DNA of 64,000 nt, from NCBI RefSeq assembly GCF_030867145.1, contig NC_134454.1:66198308-66262307 (forward strand), read 5' to 3'. The notes under the pieces are model-generated. The model saw only the letters and a program-made list of their open reading frames with translations. It was not told the origin of the DNA and did not search any database. Positions 1-13,300 of the stretch are shown one piece after another. Both the position numbers and the translations under genes were made by a program. The stretch comes from Opisthocomus hoazin. Taxonomy: Eukaryota; Chordata; Aves; Opisthocomiformes; Opisthocomidae. The first letter of the stretch is position 1. Every line of letters begins with the position of its first letter.

Positions 1-3000
1 TCTGCAACAAACAAGTTTGCTTGTTTTAAAAATACTTACAGTTCAGATCTACTCTAAGCATTACTAAAGGAATTTTTATTTTCCTGCTATTTGAAATCAA
101 TGGAAAATGCACACTTACAAATAAAATAATTTGTGTGATACAATTCATGATTCTTATTGGATTTAGCAGCAGCAATTAAAGAGATTACATCTACTGGCAA
201 TTCCCTGCCATAATTAAATCCAACAGAGATCATGAAGCAAAGCTCTTTCCAGCTGTAGTGCACAGTCTGATGCATTACCAGACTGAAACCAATTGGTCCT
301 AATGCAGCTGGCAGAGAAGAGCAATGCCTGAGGACTAGACACACCACCTGGTCCACCACTTCTGTTTCAGGGCTTCCGCTTCACAAGCACATAATTTAGG
401 GATGAGAACCTTTTCAATCACTCCAGCGTGAACTGCCAGGGCTTCTGAGATTGTGAGATGACCAAGACACTTTTTTTTCTTTTTTCTTTTTTTTTGTTAA
501 AAAAAAAATCTCTTCTTGAAATAACCACCACTGGAGCATGTCAAAGTGCAATGTACACATACATACACACACACAGAGAACTGATTCAATCTTCCCACAA
601 ATAACAGTGTTAAAAGACAATGTGCCTCACATAACACATTCCAACCAAAACTTTAGGCTATGTTTGTACTTATGAGTGGTAAACAGTTTTTTCTGAAAAT
701 TACAAAAACAGAAGGATGAAATCTTGCTGCCACTGACCTCACGGGAGCAAGGTTTCATTAGAAGCAAACAAGTACTTCATGACATTCAATATTCATGAAA
801 GTCCAATTTCAGAAATAATTACTTTAAACTCTTCATATTAGACATAAATAGTAAGATTTCTTTTAAACAGACCATGCAACCTAAAATAACACTACTCTGC
901 TGAGAAGAGGAAAATAGCAGAGATCATGACTTTAATCTGTAACGTTAATTTCTCCAGCAGTACGAGTTTCGACTGTCCTTTTCCAAGATAAACTCATAAA
1001 GCATAACATATGAAAGAATGTATATTAAAACTGATATATTTTTCACTACTCCTGTCTTCTGACACAATGTGGTCATCTGTTGAATTTAGATGCTTAAACA
1101 TATTCCAAATCAAATTTATCCATAACTCACAGCATAAAAATTAATCATATTCTAAATTCTGTGTATACCATCCACCATTCATAAGCAGCTTCAGGTCAAC
1201 TTCAAAATGAAACACTGTGAACCCTTTACAAAACACCATTTTTACAGAACTGAAGTACCAGTTCACAAGTACAAGGGAAAGAGATTTAACGAACAAAAAA
1301 AAAAAGGGACAAAGTAAAATAAAAATAAAAATAAAAGAAACAAAGGAAAGAAAGCAAAATAAAATAAAAACAGAGACAGGGCGTCCATCTTCAGCAGGCC
1401 AGACTTCGATCTCATTTCCCCCATGAAGGTTTCACTTGGCGGCAGGTTTAGTGGCATGGCAAACAATGCCTAACTCAGGCAAGTGTAACAGGTCTGCCTT
1501 GGCCAGTCTAGTCATCTAATAATGCACAAATATCACACAGAGAAAACATACAAAACCAAATTAATAGTCAAAATCCATCTACCAGATGTGGACATAAAAT
1601 TTAGAAAGATTAGGGTGGCATCTTTGTTTATCTTTCAACCTTTGTGTTCTCAAAGTATAATGTTTAAAGAAAAACCTACTGATACACACACAAAAAGTCA
1701 TATTTTGACAGCTTAATAATGTTACTTCATTCACAGCTAAATTTTTGCTAAATTGTTTACTACATGCCACAAAATTAACATCGTTTTCACAGTGTAGTGA
1801 TTCCCTTCCCATACTCCCTTAATTTGCCACTGTTTAAATACACTCCAAATTTCAGATTTTATCCTGGTTTTAAAACGAAGTTTTCAGAGTTCCGTTTTAC
1901 CTCTACTCTATGTTTGTTGCGGCGCATGAAATGTTTTATTACTGGCACTGTTGGCCAAGGATATAATTTTACCTCCTGGTAGACTATAGCCATCACTATT
2001 TTTAAAGCCCGTGATACACTCCACTGACTCCATTAGTAATGCATCACATGATACAGAGTGAACAAAAAATCTTGCGCTGTGGTCTCCGAAGCCATACTTA
2101 TTCCACACAATAAACTCCTCAGAAACTAAAATCAGTATAAATTCACATCTTCATACATTAAAATGTTAGAAAGTTACAAGGAAACAGCATTCTGACATTA
2201 AAAAAACTTCAACCTCACAATCCACCTCATTATGCATAAATCTCTGCGGGGTCCAGAATGATTTTCAACAGTGACAATTTTTCTGTAATGCCTTTTCTCA
2301 GAAATGCCTACTAAGTCAGCTACAAATGGGGCTGGAACAAGATTTGTCAGAACTTGGATTTTATTGTCCTTCCATTCATTGTCTACCATCAAGACACACA
2401 GGAAAATGTAGCTTTACCTGCCTGTTGCCGTATCACGTCAGGCAGTGATCTCATCACAAGAAAAACACCAGGAAGTGTTGTTCATTCATTAGGCGGCAAT
2501 CTTCCCTCTCTGGCAGTACTGAACCAGTGTTAAGATCTTTTTGATGAAACGTAAAACTAAGAACCTGAATAATTTGTAGTCATCTATATAGGGGCAATTT
2601 TTCAATAATAAGGACTTTGGTCCCATTTGCCTTTAAAGAGCTTCAGGTGGATACAGCAATATCCTCTTTGTGGTTTAAGAACAAGTACAAAAAATAAAAG
2701 CAAAAAGCCCCCAAAACAAGGCATAAAAGCAACTACAAATCCAGGTTTCACAAAGACAAATATGTGTGCCGTATGCCCCTACTAAGAAGGCTACAAGAAC
2801 AGGCAGTATATTATAGGTTAATATAGCCTTTATTGAAAGTACTTGTAGAGTCTATGAAATTTTGAGACTTGTCAGAGTTTGCTAGAAACATCCCAGACCA
2901 TTATTACAGCAGCACTAATCTCCAGATCATGATGTGGTAAACATGCCAAAAAATGGTACTCTGGGACCACCATTAACAAACTCCAAGAAGTCAACAGTAC

Positions 3001-4200
3001 TGTTTGAACCAAAACCTGACTCTTGCAGTCAGAAGTTATGTTAACAGGAGGTATTTCTGGACTTGCTGCAGTTTATGGTTCAATCATTCTAAATACTGTT
3101 TTTCATGACAAAACAGCTACCATGTTCAAAGTGAAACTAGGTTCACCCCACCAACTGGAATGTTTCCTGTCCAAAGAGGCAGCAAGTCCAGAACCAAATG
3201 GGCAGATGCTCATTTCCACAATGATCCCAATGAAGTCAATGGGGCTCTAGCTAACTCCAGCGACATGCCTACTGTAGGGCCATGCTTCACGTAACTGTAT
3301 TCAGATCTAGGATATTATACTAATAATATGAGCTACCTTGTATTCAACGCATCTGTGAAAGTATGGCCTCAAAGCTACTTAAAGGAGCACTTGCAAATTT
3401 AGTATTCACCAAGCACTTTATTTTATTAAGAGTATTAAAAATATTTTTATGCTGGAAGCATTCTGTACAGATCACTGTATATCTAAAACCAAAAAGGAGT
3501 AGCAGTACACATAAGAAATCATTTTTTTGGCACACAAAGTAATCTTTTGCACAGTAACAAGAAATGAAAATTGCATTTTTTTTATTAAACAAGCAGGTAG
3601 ACATTTATATTCAACCAGTAATTCTCATCATGAAAGCAAAGTATTTTAGGCTGGATGAATCTAAAATGGCCAAATAAATATGCCACATGTCTACAAGACA
3701 AAATCAGGATTCAGTCTAAAAAAGTGGAAAAATAATCAGTATCTTCAAAAAAAAAAACCAAAACAAACAAAAAACCCAAAAAACTACACCAAAGGTAATA
3801 CATTAAGATCCACACTGGAATGTTATCGGTGCCACGAAATTGCCTTATCTTTCCAATGCTCCATTGACTTCAGTGAGAACTCTGTGTGAGAACAAGCTTG
3901 TGAACCCAAACCATATTGAAGGGAACTATTTTACCTTCTTTTCCCTCAAAATATATAATAACTATGGAAAATTGAACTATCCTAATTGAAATCCAACTTT
4001 TTTATGATGCTGAATTTCAGCTAAATCTATATAATTGGGTTTCTTCATTCAGTTTGCCATTTTGTTTCGAGACTTTTTTTCAAAAAGCAATAAAATAAAA
4101 CAAAATAACAACAGAGCACCACATCCTTACATGGAAAGCTTAAAACAATTAGCAGACATGACAAAGACCAACATTACAGAAGAATGTCTAAAATACCAAC
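1..4200 (-). other. SREK1: SREK1 intron 2 (part); no exon seen
   Basis: This is AT-rich intronic sequence. The next SREK1 exon, which should begin with KIPEE-like codons after the donor at 4200, was not found here, so intron 2 is longer than 4.2 kb. It contains a T-run near 472-510 and a short CA-rich stretch near 545-575. The short open frames on both strands have no recognisable domain. Confidence 0.7.
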
Positions 4201-4334
4201 CTTCTGCGCAGGGCACAACTATCAAAGCTCTGTCAATAAAAACCGTGTTAGTTAGATGCTGGGCCACACCAACACTCGATGCTTCACGAAACTTAATATA
4301 ACATACTTTGGAGGAAAAAGCAAGAGGTGCGTTG
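4201..4334 (-). CDS. SREK1: SREK1 exon 2 (second half of the amino-terminal RRM)
   Basis: This 134-base exon starts after an acceptor ending CTTGCAG and ends at a GTTGGT donor. It reads [15 protein letters not shown], followed by [19 protein letters not shown] and VVPCAEG. These are the RNP1 strand, helix 2 and the last beta strand of the RRM. Incoming phase is 2 and outgoing phase is 1. The near-identity to the mammalian protein in this exon is what secures the gene call. Confidence 0.95.
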
Positions 4335-7300
4335 CTGCAAGATAAAAGGAAAAAACAATTAGTCACATTAAATACTTGTATGCATATATTTTTAACTATT
4401 ACTCCTTAATAAAAAATAGGTTTTAGACATCCAGGAAAAGTTAGCCAAAAGGCAAGAGTAAAGACATTTACTAATTTGCCTACTTACTGTGTCACTGAAA
4501 AAGCATAGTATAGCACCTCCTCCTTTTTAATAGAAACTTACGGAAGCCAAAATCCCATATTAACAAGGGTAACTTTGTTTAATAACCTTGCTAAACAACA
4601 TTGACCAGTACATTCCAAATTACTATTGTAAGTAAAATATTTACTTGACACATTTGTCAAGTAAATAATTTATAGTTTATCTTTTTTCCTCCAAATAATC
4701 CTTGTTTATGGAAGTCAAACAAGCAGTTTTGTGAATTAAGAAAAACTAGTTCTTGAGAGTTCTTTCAAATGTTAGGTCTTAGTTCACTAATGTAACAAAA
4801 ATTCTTTGTATGATCTGCCTTACTTTGGCATACTGTAGTATGGGATAACACTGGAGGAGGCAGGAGGAATTCATTATTCAGCTAGAAGAAGGAAGAAAAT
4901 TTGTAATTTGCTTTTCCGTTAGAAAGTATGCCAACAGAGATGTCAGAAAGCACAACATGTAAACATTGTAATCTTGATCAAAACCAAAGAATTTTGCTTT
5001 CAAAAATGTATTCCCTAGTGAAGGTTTGTAACCTTTATAGAAGCAGTTTATTACTTCATATGAAGGAAGTACAGGTGAAATCTTCAAAGAGAGAATGAAG
5101 TAGGATATTGCTGGAACACCAGCAATTTCCATTTGAAACCACCATCTGTCTTCTAGCAAAGCAGTAACTCACGGAAAATAAGCTATACAAACTGTTTCAT
5201 CCTGACCCTTCCTCAACTGAAACAGATACATGTGTGATGTAGTTTAACCCAGCAGCCAGCAGCTAAGCACTGGACAGCTGCTCGCTCATCCCTTCCCTTC
5301 CTCCAGCAGAAAGGGCAAGAGAAACAGACAAAAGGGAAAACTCATGGGTTGAGATACAGTTTAATAAGACAACAAAGGAAATACTGCTACTACTAATAAC
5401 AATAATGATAATAATAAATATGCCGAACAAACTATATACAATACAATTTTTCTCACCACTCAACGATCGATTTGCAGCCTGAAAAAAGTTTGAACTCTCA
5501 GCAAAGAGCGCATTTGAAAACCGATGGAAACTGAGAAAAGCCGACCACTTCCCCCTGCCCCAGACCACCCCCATTCACACACTGAGCGTGCCGCCCATGG
5601 TACAGAATATTTCCACTGGGTATCCTGGGCTGCCTGCCTGGCCTTGCTCCCTCCCGGCTCCTGCACACCTGCTCACTGGCTGAATATGGGAGACTGGAAA
5701 AAGTCCTTGATTTCATAGCAATGTAGTAAATCCAAAACACAGCAGCTGCTGGGAGGAAAATTAACTCCATCCAGTCGAAACCGGGACAACTTGTCAACTT
5801 TCTGGAAGTACGAGAAGCAGTTCAAGGTTAGCCCGACCCATCTTGCAGGCCCTCAAAGTCCAAGCAGATACTCACAAAGTTGTTGTATGCAATTAACTAA
5901 TTAGTCTTTAGTATTTCATTATTTCATTACTTCATCATATTAATTGCTCTAATGAATGAAGAGCTTAGTCTGAGGCAGGCAGACTGGCTAGGTGTCTGAT
6001 TACTAGCAAGGTAACACCCAGGTAAAATATCTAGAGAGCCAGCCATCTTCAGAATGGCATTCAGAAACACTTACAATGGAAAACTCTGTGAAAACAGATA
6101 CAGTGAGGAGGCAAAAATAAACAGAGAGTGGGAGAGACGTAAATACAAAAGTCAACCCTATACAATTTAGAAAAACATTGCAAGATGACTACATTTCTTC
6201 TGCCCATTTATTTTGCTTGTAGTGGCCAACGTTTTCACAGTTTCAGGTTTCCACATTCAGGAAGGAAATAATTGTGTAGAATGGCTCTGAATCACCTGTA
6301 AGGTCTTGGTTCAGAAGTTTCCAACATCAGAGGTGACAGCGAACTATGACTTTCTCAGTACTCCGCAGAAATGTTTGCAGACGTTTAGTCTTACATATCC
6401 TGAAGAGCCAGACTTCACTCACTGCAAAGATGGGGGGTTTTTATGGCCAAGGGATGTTTTTCTTTGTTTTGGTTTGTTAGCGGTATGGTGGAAGAGGGTC
6501 TGTGCAGGCAGGGGTGGGAGGAGAGGGTGTTTCAGGTTTGTTGTTGTTGTTGTTTGGGGTTTGCTCATTTGTTTTTGAATACATATGCCAGTGTTACAAC
6601 CCAAATGGCTGAACCCTTCACTGAAGATGCTGTAGTCCAGACTGCTGAGCACTTCTAACAACTCCGTTTTTTTCACTTTTTTGTTTTCATTGCTAACTCA
6701 AGAACATAATTCTGTTTCAGGCATTTCCAGGCTCATAAATAATCCTCAAAAATATCAACATCTGTAGAGCCAGGTTTGACAAGTCTACTTTTTATATTAT
6801 TCTCCCTCTCCATCTTTCCTGGATTTCAATCACAAAAGCTATGTGAAAAATGTTAAAAAATATTAATATCTGAACACCGCTGCAAACAAGGCTGTACAAA
6901 TAAGTCTCACTAAAAAGTGTTTTCTGAAGGTTACGAAGGAGAAATTCTCTATAAAGAATAGATGTGCTGAAAACACACCAATGCTGCACCTACATCAAGG
7001 GAGATGATTAAGATCCGAAAGATCTAAAATTCTAAAAGGTGTCACAGTGATTAAGATCTTTCCTTATATGAAGTGGGCCTCCTAAACCTCTCCAGCAGGC
7101 GTCTTCATAAGTCTTTCTTAAAACAGAAAAGTCCCATTCTCTTTTAATTTCTTTTATTCCATTTTTTTCAGCTAACCTTTTCTGAGAGTGAATTGAGGTA
7201 GAGTCATAGTTTTCTTCCTAGGGTTACAAAGTACCAATGCAAAAAAATGCCTATATCTCTGATTCACGGTTACTATAATCCAGTTTCTTTAGGAAAGCAA

Positions 7301-10300
7301 GAAAATTCAAAATGGAAACAAGTATCTAACCAGTGTTCAGATGTTTCTGCCATCTTTGTTTTCCTTTGTAGGGAGACAGTAACATTCGTCTCCCAACAGA
7401 GTAACAACCAACCACAAACATTTCATAAGAATGACCTATTCAGAAAGCTACAGTGAAAAATCTAATAAAAGGCCACAAAACACTCCTCTGAGGGTCCAGA
7501 TTTTCTCAGGGTGGTGGTGGTAGAGGAGACAATAGAAATTAATAACTTGTCAAAGTGTTATGGAATAATTGTGCAGATCACATTTAAATAAGGAGTGTGT
7601 GTTTTATCTCGAAGGCCTCATCTATACTGCAGTCAATGCAGGATACAACAACATCTAAGAAACACTTGTGTTCTAGCCTCCAAGACCACTCCAGACCATC
7701 CAGAAGCAAACCGTATTACACAGCAGGGCTTTCAAGACCTAATGGAGACAATTTGGGCATCCCTGCTTTCAAATAACTCATTCTGCAAAAACCCATTGTT
7801 GCTCAATACAGCTTTTCAATGTTTAAGTGCTCAAAAATCCTCTTACAGCCACATTTGAAGGCTTATCGCTACACATGTAATTTTGAAGGCTTCTCTGAAA
7901 CACAGGCTCCAAATGGGTAACAAGTGTAACACAAAATTGTGACTGGGACTAAGAATTTGATTACAGATGTCACTGGTCTCCCAGTAAGCAAAAAAACAGC
8001 TCTCAGCTGTATGACTGGCTGGCATACTGGAGCACATACCCAAGGCAAAAGGCCCGTCACACCCTGCAAACCGGCTTCAGATTTCAACTCCACTACAAAC
8101 TGAAAGTTATCTATAAAAACTGGTCTCAGTCTTGTTCAGAACTGTAAGAAAAAGAAGCCATACTCCATCTTCTCGCAGAAGTCTATTTAAACAGCCAACA
8201 GAAAGGTACCGAATTTACACTTTCTTGAACAACACATTTCGTAAATTTAAATGTAACTAACTTTAGGCTGTTAAAAGCAATGCACAACAGAGACAAAAGT
8301 TTCAGGGAATATTCTACAGAGCAGGGAACACAGTATATACCCTCTCATGTTCTTCATACTTAAACGTCAGCATCATCATGCACGTGTGGTTTCCCAGAGA
8401 CCTTCTGCACATACAGGCCTGCAGGAGGCCTCCTTCCCACCTCCTTCATGGCTTCTGTGTATTCCCACTCCAAAAACCTCAGTAAGCGCTGAGTTACACA
8501 GAAATCATGTTTCTGAAAGGATTTTACAATCGTCCCTTACTTTCATTTCTGAACATCCTTCATAGAAAGCTGGTTAGAAAAAAAAAAGCAAATTCTTAAA
8601 GGGTCTCTGAACTTCCTTCTTCTCAAGGTTAAAGCTCTGTTTATGGGACAGGGAAGAAGAGATGACCAAAAGGCTTGGGAATGAAGTGGAATAAAAGGGA
8701 TCTTTGAACACTAAAAGCCATCTATGGCAGTCTTTAAAAGACAAGTCTTACAAGGAAACGGTTAAAAAAGTCTCATGAAGTCTAGGTTTCTTCTGCAAAT
8801 TCTTGACTCTCATGACCAACAAAGTTAAGCCAATAGAGCAGATAGCTGCAGCATGATAAAAGATAAACTCTGCTGGTCTCTTTAAGATCTAATAATGAAA
8901 TACAAATTAAGAGTGAAATGAGTGGATTAAAAACCAAAACAAAACCTTTTCCTACCTCCACATAACTTAAACTTATTTAATGATGTTATTCAAGGTCCAC
9001 AAATAGGTGCTTTCAATTTTTAGATTAACGTTTCAGTGGAAAGTCTTCCAGAAAGCAGGACAGTATATATTTGTATAATCAAGTCAAATTTGAAAGAAAA
9101 AAGTAAATACAAATAACAGCCACCAGTAACAAGTATCTCTGACCCACTGAAAGATGATTCATGTTAATGGTTTTTCAACTAAAAAAATATTCCTTTCAGT
9201 GCCAATGAAGCCTCACTGACAAGTAGCTAAAATTGGGATGATGACTGTATGGAAACAAATTCTTTAGCGCCAAGAGTTTCCAATGCCTTCAATACTGAAT
9301 CTGGAGGCAGACTACCTGCAGTTCACACAGCCTCTTCAGAGCATAACAGTAACAATAAAGTACCATTTACTGCCATCTGCATAAAGTGTGAAAGCCTCTA
9401 ATATACAAGACAGAAAGTTCCCCACAGAGAACCAGCCTTTCAGGAACATGGCAGATATGAAATCCATCCTTCTTAAAGGGATGTCTGATTAGCAGTGACT
9501 GAAGAAACTGAAGGGCTTTGATCAATGAAGGTAAAACATGAAGTGACAAACTACCAAAAAGCATATCATGATTTAACTAAACATTCCTAAAAAAAGTCCT
9601 CACAATCAATTTGATATATAAAAGAAAGAACCCTAACAGAAACTGCCACTTTAAAACCATGGTCTTATGATATTAATCACTGGGAAAAGTCACTGGGTTC
9701 AGGAAGGTTGCTGGCAATACTTAAAGAGCCTACATTTCATTTACTGCGCTAAAAAAATGAGGTGGTTTCTCTCTCTTCCCCTCCACATTTTGCAAGCTTA
9801 CAAGAACTTTAAGTAAACTAGCATTAATATGCTTCTATTTAATATAATCTGTAAGGGATTATATTCAGCAACTGACACTTTCTTTTAGTTTTTTTTACAC
9901 AAATTCTCTGCTGCATCCTACAAAACTGAGGTACATGTTAATGACAGGAGAAATGTAGAAAATGTGTAAAAAGGAACTCTTCTCTCTAATAATGCTAGTG
10001 CAGGCAACCATAGCATAGCCCTGTACTTTGCTCTACAGTCACTGAAGCACAAAACATACAGGTGCCAGAGACATCATCCTCACTTCCTAGTAGGACAAAA
10101 ATCTTGTCTTTTTTCATTCAAGTCAGTAGTAGGGTACTGCACAATGAATTAAGAGTGGAACACTGCTATCAAAGGAATTTCCTATAAGGTGGAAGTGATC
10201 CGCTGATCAAATTCACTTCTACAATCCTCCTGGATTGCTCTGACACGGCAAAATATCAGAGAATTAAGAAAAAAAAAAAATCCAAAGCTAACATCCAAAG

Positions 10301-13300
10301 CTGCATCTTCCAACAACGGGAAAAAGTATTTCAAAAATAAACTAAATTGTCAAGAGTAATGCTCCAAAACAGTCCATGTCATTGACCAAGTTCATGCACA
10401 AATACCAGAATGAGACTTGTTTGAAAATTGCTGCTCCAGCTGGATGCACATGAGTCTAGAGGGCCTGATGGGTTTCACTTCACGGTACTGAAAGAGCTGG
10501 GCAGTTGTATCGTGGGACCTCTCTCCATTATTTTCAGTTTTCTTGGGTGTCTGGAGAGGTCCTAGTCAACTGGAAGGTGGTAAACGTTGTCCTGATTTCC
10601 AAGAAGGACAAGAAGGAAGGCCCTGGTAATCACAGGCCTGGCAGCCTAGCTTCCATGCCTGGTAAAATTACAGAGGTTATTCTGGGAGTACTGAAAAACA
10701 CTTGAGAGACAACGCAGTCATTGGCCATAGCCAGCACGGGTTCATGAGGGGAAAGTCCTGCTTAACCAATTTAAAATCCACTTATGACAAGGTCACCCAA
10801 CTAGTTGACTAGGGAAGCAAGGAGATGTGGCGGTTCTGGATTTTAGCAAAGCTTTTGATACTGACTCTCACAGTATCCCACTGGACACAATGTCCAGCAC
10901 ACAGTCAGACAAGTCCATAAAACGTTGGGTGAGCAATTGGCTGACGGGTTGGGCTCAAAGAGGTATAGTAAATGGGGTTACATCACGCTGGTGGCCAGTC
11001 ACCAGTGGGGTTCCCCAGGGCTCAGTTTTAGGGACCGCACTCTTAAACATTTTTATAAATGATTCGGACGCAGGAGTAGAATGTACATTAAGTAAGTCTG
11101 CTGCTGATACTAAGCTAGAGGGAGCTGTGGACTCCCTCAAGGGTAGAAAGGCCTTGCAGAGAGATCTGGATAGACCAGAGAGCTGGGCAATCACAAACCA
11201 TATGAAATTTAACAAGTGCCACATTCTCCACCTACGACGGCGTAACCCTGGTTTTACATACAAACCGGGGGAAGAGAGGCTGGAGAGCAGCCCCGCAGAA
11301 AGAGATCTGGTGGTCTGGGTTGGTGGCAAGGAGTCAGCAGTGTGCCCTGGCAGCCAAAAAAGCCAACCATGTCTTGGGGTGCATCAAGTACGGCACAGCC
11401 AGCCGGTCGAGGGAGGTGATTGGCCCACTCTGCTCTGCAGTGGTGCAGCCCCACCTCAAGCACTGTGTGCAGTTTTGGGTGCCTCAGTATTAGCAGGACA
11501 TCAAGTAGTTCAAGCGTGTACACAGGAGGGCAACCAAGATGGTGAAAGGTCTCAAGGGCAAGACTTAGGAGCAGCAGCGGAGGTCACTTGGTTTGCTCAT
11601 CTTGGAATGGAGAAGGCTGAGGCGTGACCTCATCACAGCCTGCAACTTCCTCATGGGAGGCAGCGGAGGGGGAGCTGCTGATCTCCTCTCTCTGGTGACC
11701 AGTGATGGGACACGAGGAAATGGAATGAAGTTGCGTCAGGTGAAGTTCAGATCAGGCATTAGGAAAAGGTTCTTCACTGAGAGGGTGGCTGGTCTCTGGA
11801 ACAGGCTCCCCAGGGCAGTGGTCATGTCACCAAGCCTGTCAGAGCTCAAGGAGCATCTGGACAACGCTCTTAGTCAAATGGTTTGGTTTTAGACAGTCCT
11901 GCAAGGAGCAGGGAGTTGGACTCAATGATCGTTATGGGTCCCTTCCAACTTGAGATATTCTGTGATTCTATTTACTTTCAATTACAAAAGTAGTTTTGTT
12001 ATTTAAAAAAAGAGTATTTAATACAATCAGATTTCATGGATTAGACGAGCAGATTAAGGGAAAAAATAGAAGGCTGACAGACATGACTGGCTTGGATGGG
12101 GTGAGGGATAATTTATACTTCTGCTTGGAAAGATCATAGAGAAAAGGGAGTTTATACACTTTATAAAGCATGTGTATGCATGTACGTATACAAACGTCTG
12201 TATATATATTCTGTTTACTGGTGCACATCATCAACAAACTGGAAGTTCACACCCATTAGAAATAAACATGCTCAGGAAAGGCTTACAAATATTACAGTAA
12301 TTTCCTTAACATGAATGACCTTTTCTTATATATATATACATGAAATTATGCCCAGAGAACATAACTTCACTCTGCTCTGTAACCTCATGCATGACTTACA
12401 CACAAAACATTTTTACCAACGTGAATATTTGCAATACCGAATTAGAGAAAACAGGTTGCAATTCTACACAATGCAACATGTAAGTTTATTTCACCTCATT
12501 GCTTAATCTATTAATAAAGTTAGGATCATACTGTTTTAATATTACGCTGTATACTATTCTTGAAACAAGAACTGATTGCTTTATTTTTTTATGCATTTCT
12601 GTACAAAGGCTCATAAAAAAGTAAGTTTTTACTTAACTTAGGTAACACAAATACTTTCTGATGACTGAAAGCTACTATGTCACCTTCCTCTTATTCCTCA
12701 GCACGAAATACATTAAAAAGAGAATATTAGTATTTGTTGTTCAGTAGTAATATCCATGAGACCTGTAGTTCACTAACCAACCTGTCAATGAATTTATCAT
12801 AATATTATTCAAGTATCATAATATTATTCAAATATTATTCAAATATCTTTTCAGAGAGTCAATACGAAGCATGTCTTTTTTTGCTTCACAAGAAGGGCAT
12901 TAGAGTCATTGCTTCATTTTTTTATAAGGTAATAACTTGCAAGTCAGGTCAAATGTCCATAACTACTAGGGCAAGGAAATCCATATTTCTAAAAATTATG
13001 CATAAAAAGGGTAAATAAAACCTAGAATAAAACAAGTTATCACAAACCCGTATCCTGTCTCTTAAAATTAAATTAATCGCTTAAAACTGATGTTTACAGC
13101 ATTATAACCTTGACATTTCCCAGTCAAATCCTACTATGGTACTGGATTTTAATATTTTATGTGTATATACATACTGGCAAAATTTTACATCTAGGCACAA
13201 ACATTATTTGCATATGAATGTGAAGAAAGGGTCTATTTGCCTTAAAATATGTTATATAACTTAGCGAAAAAATAAGAGCAAGAGCTGTAACAAAAAATAT

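Noticed and set aside
1908..2108. Minus-strand frame that might have been a further SREK1 exon
   Set aside because: The reading does not resemble SREK1 residues after the first RRM, and no suitable acceptor with matching phase was seen.
5263..5797. Overlapping open frames of about 65-103 codons on both strands
   Set aside because: They lie inside the solo LTR and have no retroviral or host protein similarity.
10955..11523. Minus-strand open frames of 124 and 89 codons
   Set aside because: Antisense shadows of the CR1 reverse transcriptase remnant.
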